DNA from: Sphingobacteriales bacterium
GTDB lineage: Bacteria; Bacteroidota; Bacteroidia; AKYH767-A; OLB10
Assembly: GCA_021299095.1 (NCBI GenBank)
Contig: JAJTFW010000001.1
Location: forward strand, 1-46,536
Reading direction: 5' to 3'
DNA: 46,536 bases
Below are positions 43,115-46,536 of this stretch, one piece after another. How positions within the stretch are numbered: the first letter of the stretch is position 1; every line of letters starts with the position of its first letter. The notes beneath the pieces are model-generated. The model did not search any database, was not told the DNA's origin, and saw only the letters and a list, made by a program, of their open reading frames with translations. The position numbers were made by a program, and so were the translations under genes.

Positions 43115-44938
43115 ATGAATCCCTTCGTTGTCAGTGCCAGAAAATACCGCCCGGCCACCTTTGATACGGTTGTTGGTCAGGCGCATATCACCAATACCCT
43201 CAAAAACGCCATAAGGACGAACCACCTCGCCCAGGCATTCCTGTTTTGTGGACCACGGGGTGTGGGGAAAACCACGTGTGCACGTATCCTTGCTAAGACA
43301 ATGAACTGCAGGCACGTCAGTCCGGAAACAGAGGCTTGCAACACCTGTGAATCCTGTTTATCCTTCAACAACGGACAATCACTGAACATTTACGAGCTGG
43401 ATGCTGCATCGAACAACTCGGTTGATGACATACGTGGGCTTGTTGAACAGGTCCGATACGCTCCGCATGCAGGTGAGTATAAGATTTACATCATCGATGA
43501 GGTGCACATGCTCTCGACGAGTGCATTCAATGCCTTTCTGAAGACACTGGAGGAACCTCCCTCCTACGCAATCTTCATTCTGGCCACTACTGAAAAACAC
43601 AAGATCATACCCACCATACTTTCCAGGTGTCAGATCTTTGATTTTAACCGGATTGAGGTTGACGACATTGCTAGTCACCTTGCACATGTAGCACGTCAGG
43701 AAGGAGTAAACGCTGAAGAAGAAGCGCTTCATATCATTGCACAAAAGGCGGATGGCGCCTTGCGCGATGCCCTTTCCATTTTCGATCAGATTGTCAGTTT
43801 TGCAGGAACAACCATTCGATATAAGGATGTAATTTCCAACCTAAGCATTCTCGATTACGACTATTATTTCTCTGTGACGGATTCCATATGTGCCGGGGAT
43901 ATTCCTACAGTACTACTCACCTTCAACAAGTTATTGATTGAGGGCTTTGACGGCCATCAATTCATCAATGGATTAGCCAGCCATTTCAGGGATTTGCTTG
44001 TATCGAAGGATACGGTAACCTTGCCACTGCTTGAAGTCAGTAAGAATACACGCGAACGCTATCGTGAACAGGCCGGTAATATCGCTACAGGCCACCTATT
44101 GAAATTCCTGGCAGTATGCAGCCAATGCGACATTGATTACCGAATGGCAAAGAACCAGCGCTTACACGTTGAACTTGCCTTGCTCCGCCTGTGTAGTATT
44201 ACCGGCCAGACTAACGCCACTGCAGCTCCTATAGAAAAAAAAACTCCGGTTGAAAACGCTTCGGAACTCCCACGAACGGTCCCAACTGCAGCACAAGTAA
44301 AATCCGAGACAGTAAGCACAGTAACTCCATCACCTGAATTATCAGTGCCTGAAAGTCGGCAACATGATGACAAACTGGAAATTATCGAGGCCCCAGTTCA
44401 TGTGCCGATTCATCAAACTGATGCACCGCCTGCTGCCCAAACAGAACCGGCTTCAACTGGAACCCTGAACCAGGCTACACCTTTTTTGCGAGCCAGGTCA
44501 ATGACACAACTCAGTAAGCCTGCAGCTCCTGAAAAAGCCACTACAAAGCTTCCTGCTGACCTTCCTGCGACCACGTTTAGCCATGAGGAACTGATGACCG
44601 CCTGGAATGCTTATGCAGAATCGATGAAACTGGCGGGTAAGTTGCAGCTTTATACTACCATTACTCACACGACTCCTGAGCTCAAGGGAACAGAAATAAC
44701 CCTGGAAGTACAAAACCATGCCCAAGAGGAAATGGTGACAGAGGAATCCGTTCACTTACTGGAAACCATCCGGAAAAAGCTGAACAATTACAGCATTGTA
44801 CTACGAACCCGCCTAGCACAGCAGGCTACAGACCCCGAGAGCGCCTACACCAACAGAGAAAAGTACCAGAAATTGGCCGAAAAACATCCCGGTCTAGATG
44901 ATTTCAGAAAACAACTCGGTTTGGAGTTAGAACTTTAA
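43115..44938 (+). CDS. dnaX: DNA polymerase III subunit gamma/tau
   Basis: A 607-residue clamp-loader ATPase. The N-terminal AAA+ domain shows ARKYRPATFDTVVGQ, Walker A GPRGVGKT (46-53), the zinc module with Cys65, Cys75, Cys78 and Cys81, Walker B IIDEVHML (126-133) and the SRC arginine-finger segment TILSRCQIF. The collar domain runs to about 360. A Pro/Thr/Ala-rich linker (about 370-480) and a C-terminal domain (about 485-607) follow, as in tau. I saw no obvious slippery A-run frameshift site of the E. coli kind, though I did not search exhaustively. Confidence 0.96.
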   Translation: MNPFVVSARKYRPATFDTVVGQAHITNTLKNAIRTNHLAQAFLFCGPRGVGKTTCARILAKTMNCRHVSPETEACNTCESCLSFNNGQSLNIYELDAASNNSVDDIRGLVEQVRYAPHAGEYKIYIIDEVHMLSTSAFNAFLKTLEEPPSYAIFILATTEKHKIIPTILSRCQIFDFNRIEVDDIASHLAHVARQEGVNAEEEALHIIAQKADGALRDALSIFDQIVSFAGTTIRYKDVISNLSILDYDYYFSVTDSICAGDIPTVLLTFNKLLIEGFDGHQFINGLASHFRDLLVSKDTVTLPLLEVSKNTRERYREQAGNIATGHLLKFLAVCSQCDIDYRMAKNQRLHVELALLRLCSITGQTNATAAPIEKKTPVENASELPRTVPTAAQVKSETVSTVTPSPELSVPESRQHDDKLEIIEAPVHVPIHQTDAPPAAQTEPASTGTLNQATPFLRARSMTQLSKPAAPEKATTKLPADLPATTFSHEELMTAWNAYAESMKLAGKLQLYTTITHTTPELKGTEITLEVQNHAQEEMVTEESVHLLETIRKKLNNYSIVLRTRLAQQATDPESAYTNREKYQKLAEKHPGLDDFRKQLGLELEL

Positions 44939-44959
44939 GCTATCCGCAGCAACTGAATC

Positions 44960-46492
44960 ATGCCGATACTCGCAAGCATCATCAAAAAGGGCATAGAGCT
45001 CCGGCACAAAATACGTCTGAGTGAAAGGACACCCGCGTTCTATCAACGTAAGGAACTGAAGAAACTACTCCGTAAATCGCAGTACACACTCTTCGGGCAA
45101 ACATACCAGTTCACCAATATCCTATCGAGTAGGAATTTCGTCAATAAATTCAGGGCAACAGTACCGGTTCATGACTACAATCGGATTTACGCGAGCTGGT
45201 GGAACAAATGTTTGCACAATGCAGTAGATGTAACCTGGCCAGGTAAGGTGAAATACTTTGCGCTTAGCAGTGGAACATCCGAGAGCTCGAGCAAGCATAT
45301 TCCGGTCACCAACGATATGGTGAAGGCCATACAGCGTACCAGCATCCGACAGATTATCAGTCTTGGAGGGTATCAGGGATTGCCTGCAGATCTTTTTTCC
45401 AAAGGGATACTGATGCTGGGCGGTAGCACTCACCTACACCAGCAGGGAACTTATTTTGAAGGCGATCTAAGTGGAATTACAGCCAGTAAAATCCCTTTCT
45501 GGTTTCAGCATTTTTATAAGCCGGGCAAACAAATTGCCAAGGAAAAAGACTGGAACACCAAACTAGATGAAATCGTAAGCAATGCTCCGCAATGGGATAT
45601 CGGTATACTAGTTGGCGTACCGGCATGGTGTCAATTGCTGATTGAAAAAATCATTGCACAGTATAACCTTAAAACCATTCATGACTTGTGGCCCAACCTC
45701 ACCATTTATGTGCATGGTGGCGTGTCTTTTGAGCCTTATAGAAAGAGTTTTGAGCGGTTGGTTGCACGTCCGCTAACCTACATCGAGACCTATCTGGCCT
45801 CGGAAGGATTTATCGCATATCAGGATGAGCAAGACAACAGATCCATGAAATTGGTGCTTAACAATGGTCTGTTTTTCGAATTCGTACCCTTCAACGAAGA
45901 GAATTTCAATGGTGATGGAGAACTTGTCCGGAAACCGAAAACCCTGCTGATCGATGAAGTCAAAGCTGGTGAGGAATACGCGCTATTGCTCAGCACATGC
46001 TCCGGTGCCTGGAGGTATCTGATCGGGGATGTCATTCGATTTACCGATACGGTCAAAGCTGAAATCGTCATTACGGGCCGTACCAAGCATTTTCTGAGCT
46101 TATGTGGCGAGCACCTCTCCGTGGACAACATGAACAAGGCTGTTGAAATGGTATCCGATGCCCTGAACATTACCATCAATGAATTTTGTGTTGCGGGGAT
46201 AAGCCATGGAAGTCTATTCGCACACAAATGGTACATCGGTACCGATGACAACGTTGACCCAGAGCAGTTACGTAAGCACCTGGATGATCACCTTAAAATC
46301 CTCAACGATGATTACCGTGTTGAGCGCGGGTCGGCACTTCAGGAGATCTTGGTCGAGGTGCTTCCATTGAACGTGTTCATGAACTGGATGGAAAAACGCG
46401 GCAAAGTCGGCGGACAAAACAAATTCCCCCGGGTCATGAAAAACGCAATGTTTGAGGAATGGGAGGATTTTGTGCGTGCAGAGCATGCTTGA
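44960..46492 (+). CDS. GH3 family adenylate-forming protein
   Basis: 510 residues matching the GH3 (auxin-responsive promoter) family, whose plant members join amino acids to acyl acids through an acyl-adenylate. The three nucleotide-binding motifs are visible: SSGTSESSSKHIPVT (about 103-117), ETYLASEGFIAYQ (about 277-289) and RYLIGDVIRFTDT (about 352-364). Bacterial members are frequent in Bacteroidota and their substrates are unknown. It is cytosolic. It starts 21 nt after dnaX and is followed after 1 nt by another gene, so the three are probably co-transcribed. Confidence 0.9.
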   Translation: MPILASIIKKGIELRHKIRLSERTPAFYQRKELKKLLRKSQYTLFGQTYQFTNILSSRNFVNKFRATVPVHDYNRIYASWWNKCLHNAVDVTWPGKVKYFALSSGTSESSSKHIPVTNDMVKAIQRTSIRQIISLGGYQGLPADLFSKGILMLGGSTHLHQQGTYFEGDLSGITASKIPFWFQHFYKPGKQIAKEKDWNTKLDEIVSNAPQWDIGILVGVPAWCQLLIEKIIAQYNLKTIHDLWPNLTIYVHGGVSFEPYRKSFERLVARPLTYIETYLASEGFIAYQDEQDNRSMKLVLNNGLFFEFVPFNEENFNGDGELVRKPKTLLIDEVKAGEEYALLLSTCSGAWRYLIGDVIRFTDTVKAEIVITGRTKHFLSLCGEHLSVDNMNKAVEMVSDALNITINEFCVAGISHGSLFAHKWYIGTDDNVDPEQLRKHLDDHLKILNDDYRVERGSALQEILVEVLPLNVFMNWMEKRGKVGGQNKFPRVMKNAMFEEWEDFVRAEHA

Positions 46493-46493
46493 T

Positions 46494-46536
46494 ATGAAGG
46501 TTACCGGTTTTACGTTCGTCCGCAATGCCATTCGCT
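46494..46536 (+). CDS. Probable glycosyltransferase family 2 protein (3' end outside window)
   Basis: Only 14 codons are present: MKVTGFTFVRNAIR. This opening closely resembles the N-terminus of Bacteroidota family 2 glycosyltransferases (strand followed by F-x-R-N-A). The ATG lies 1 nt after the GH3 stop. The call is tentative because the rest is missing. Confidence 0.5.
   Translation, partial: MKVTGFTFVRNAIR

Noticed and set aside
1-46536. Mobile elements, CRISPR arrays, tRNA/rRNA genes, defence systems
   Set aside because: No transposase, integrase, repeat array, tRNA-like cloverleaf or defence-type gene cluster was seen. Gene content and composition look like core chromosome.

Overview
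The window reads as ordinary chromosomal, housekeeping-rich DNA of a member of the Bacteroidota (Flavobacteriales-like, although the order is a guess). Supporting evidence: a type IX secretion (T9SS) sorting domain at 26695-27066; the bamD-rpoZ-coaBC-DUF4835-recN block, which is conserved in this phylum; a serine-palmitoyltransferase-type enzyme; many lipoproteins; lipid A synthesis (lpxB); almost no Shine-Dalgarno sequences; and twelve perfect TAnnTTTG boxes, the Bacteroidota -7 promoter element, just upstream of start codons. I see no rRNA, tRNA, CRISPR, insertion sequence, prophage or integrase. Base composition looks even throughout.

Layout. 1-193: end of a Lys/Ala-rich histone-like gene that runs off the left edge. 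372-1622: PLP-dependent acyl-CoA/amino-acid condensing enzyme. 1811-6776 (+): bamD, rpoZ, coaBC, a DUF4835 secreted protein and recN as one tightly packed operon, followed by fabI with its own promoter. 7717-10254 (-): clpC, converging on fabI across a strong bidirectional terminator. 10619-14351 (+): gyrA and a secreted TPR protein. 14464-16171: a small zinc-ribbon protein, a small secreted protein and a short ssb. 16251-19221 (-): operon pcm-surE-small membrane protein-lpxB. 19336-22631 (+): Gfo/Idh oxidoreductase, lipoprotein and a polyprenyl-phosphate sugar-1-phosphate transferase. 22634-23719 (-): recF. 23844-28340: DUF4139 protein, small secreted proteins, an AIM24-family protein, a protein that is little more than a T9SS sorting domain, and a GNAT-like protein. 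28474-31598 (+): prolyl oligopeptidase coupled to a DUF5011-type lipoprotein. 31599-31901 (-): ybaB. 32001-35885 (+): two POT peptide transporters in tandem and a thioredoxin-like lipoprotein. 35953-37765 (-): a beta-barrel-like protein and pfkA. 37926-38528 (+): NUDIX hydrolase. 38529-42976 (-): a crotonase-fold protein, PaaZ and a GT-C-like membrane protein. 43115-46536 (+): dnaX, a GH3-family protein and the first codons of a probable glycosyltransferase.

How the parts fit. Three themes recur: genome maintenance (recN, gyrA, ssb, recF, ybaB, dnaX), envelope biogenesis (bamD, lpxB, fabI, the sphingolipid-type enzyme, the sugar transferase, several lipoproteins) and peptide use (prolyl oligopeptidase close to two POT transporters). 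PaaZ with a neighbouring crotonase suggests phenylacetate or related aromatic-acid breakdown, but the rest of that pathway is not here.

I did not find a convincing new multi-gene system. The points most worth a second look are the stand-alone T9SS sorting-domain protein, the TonB-box-like insert in the DUF4139 protein, the very short distances from -7 box to start codon, a possible TTCG subclass of the -7 element, the crotonase lacking one catalytic Glu beside paaZ, and the large extra loop in the first POT transporter.
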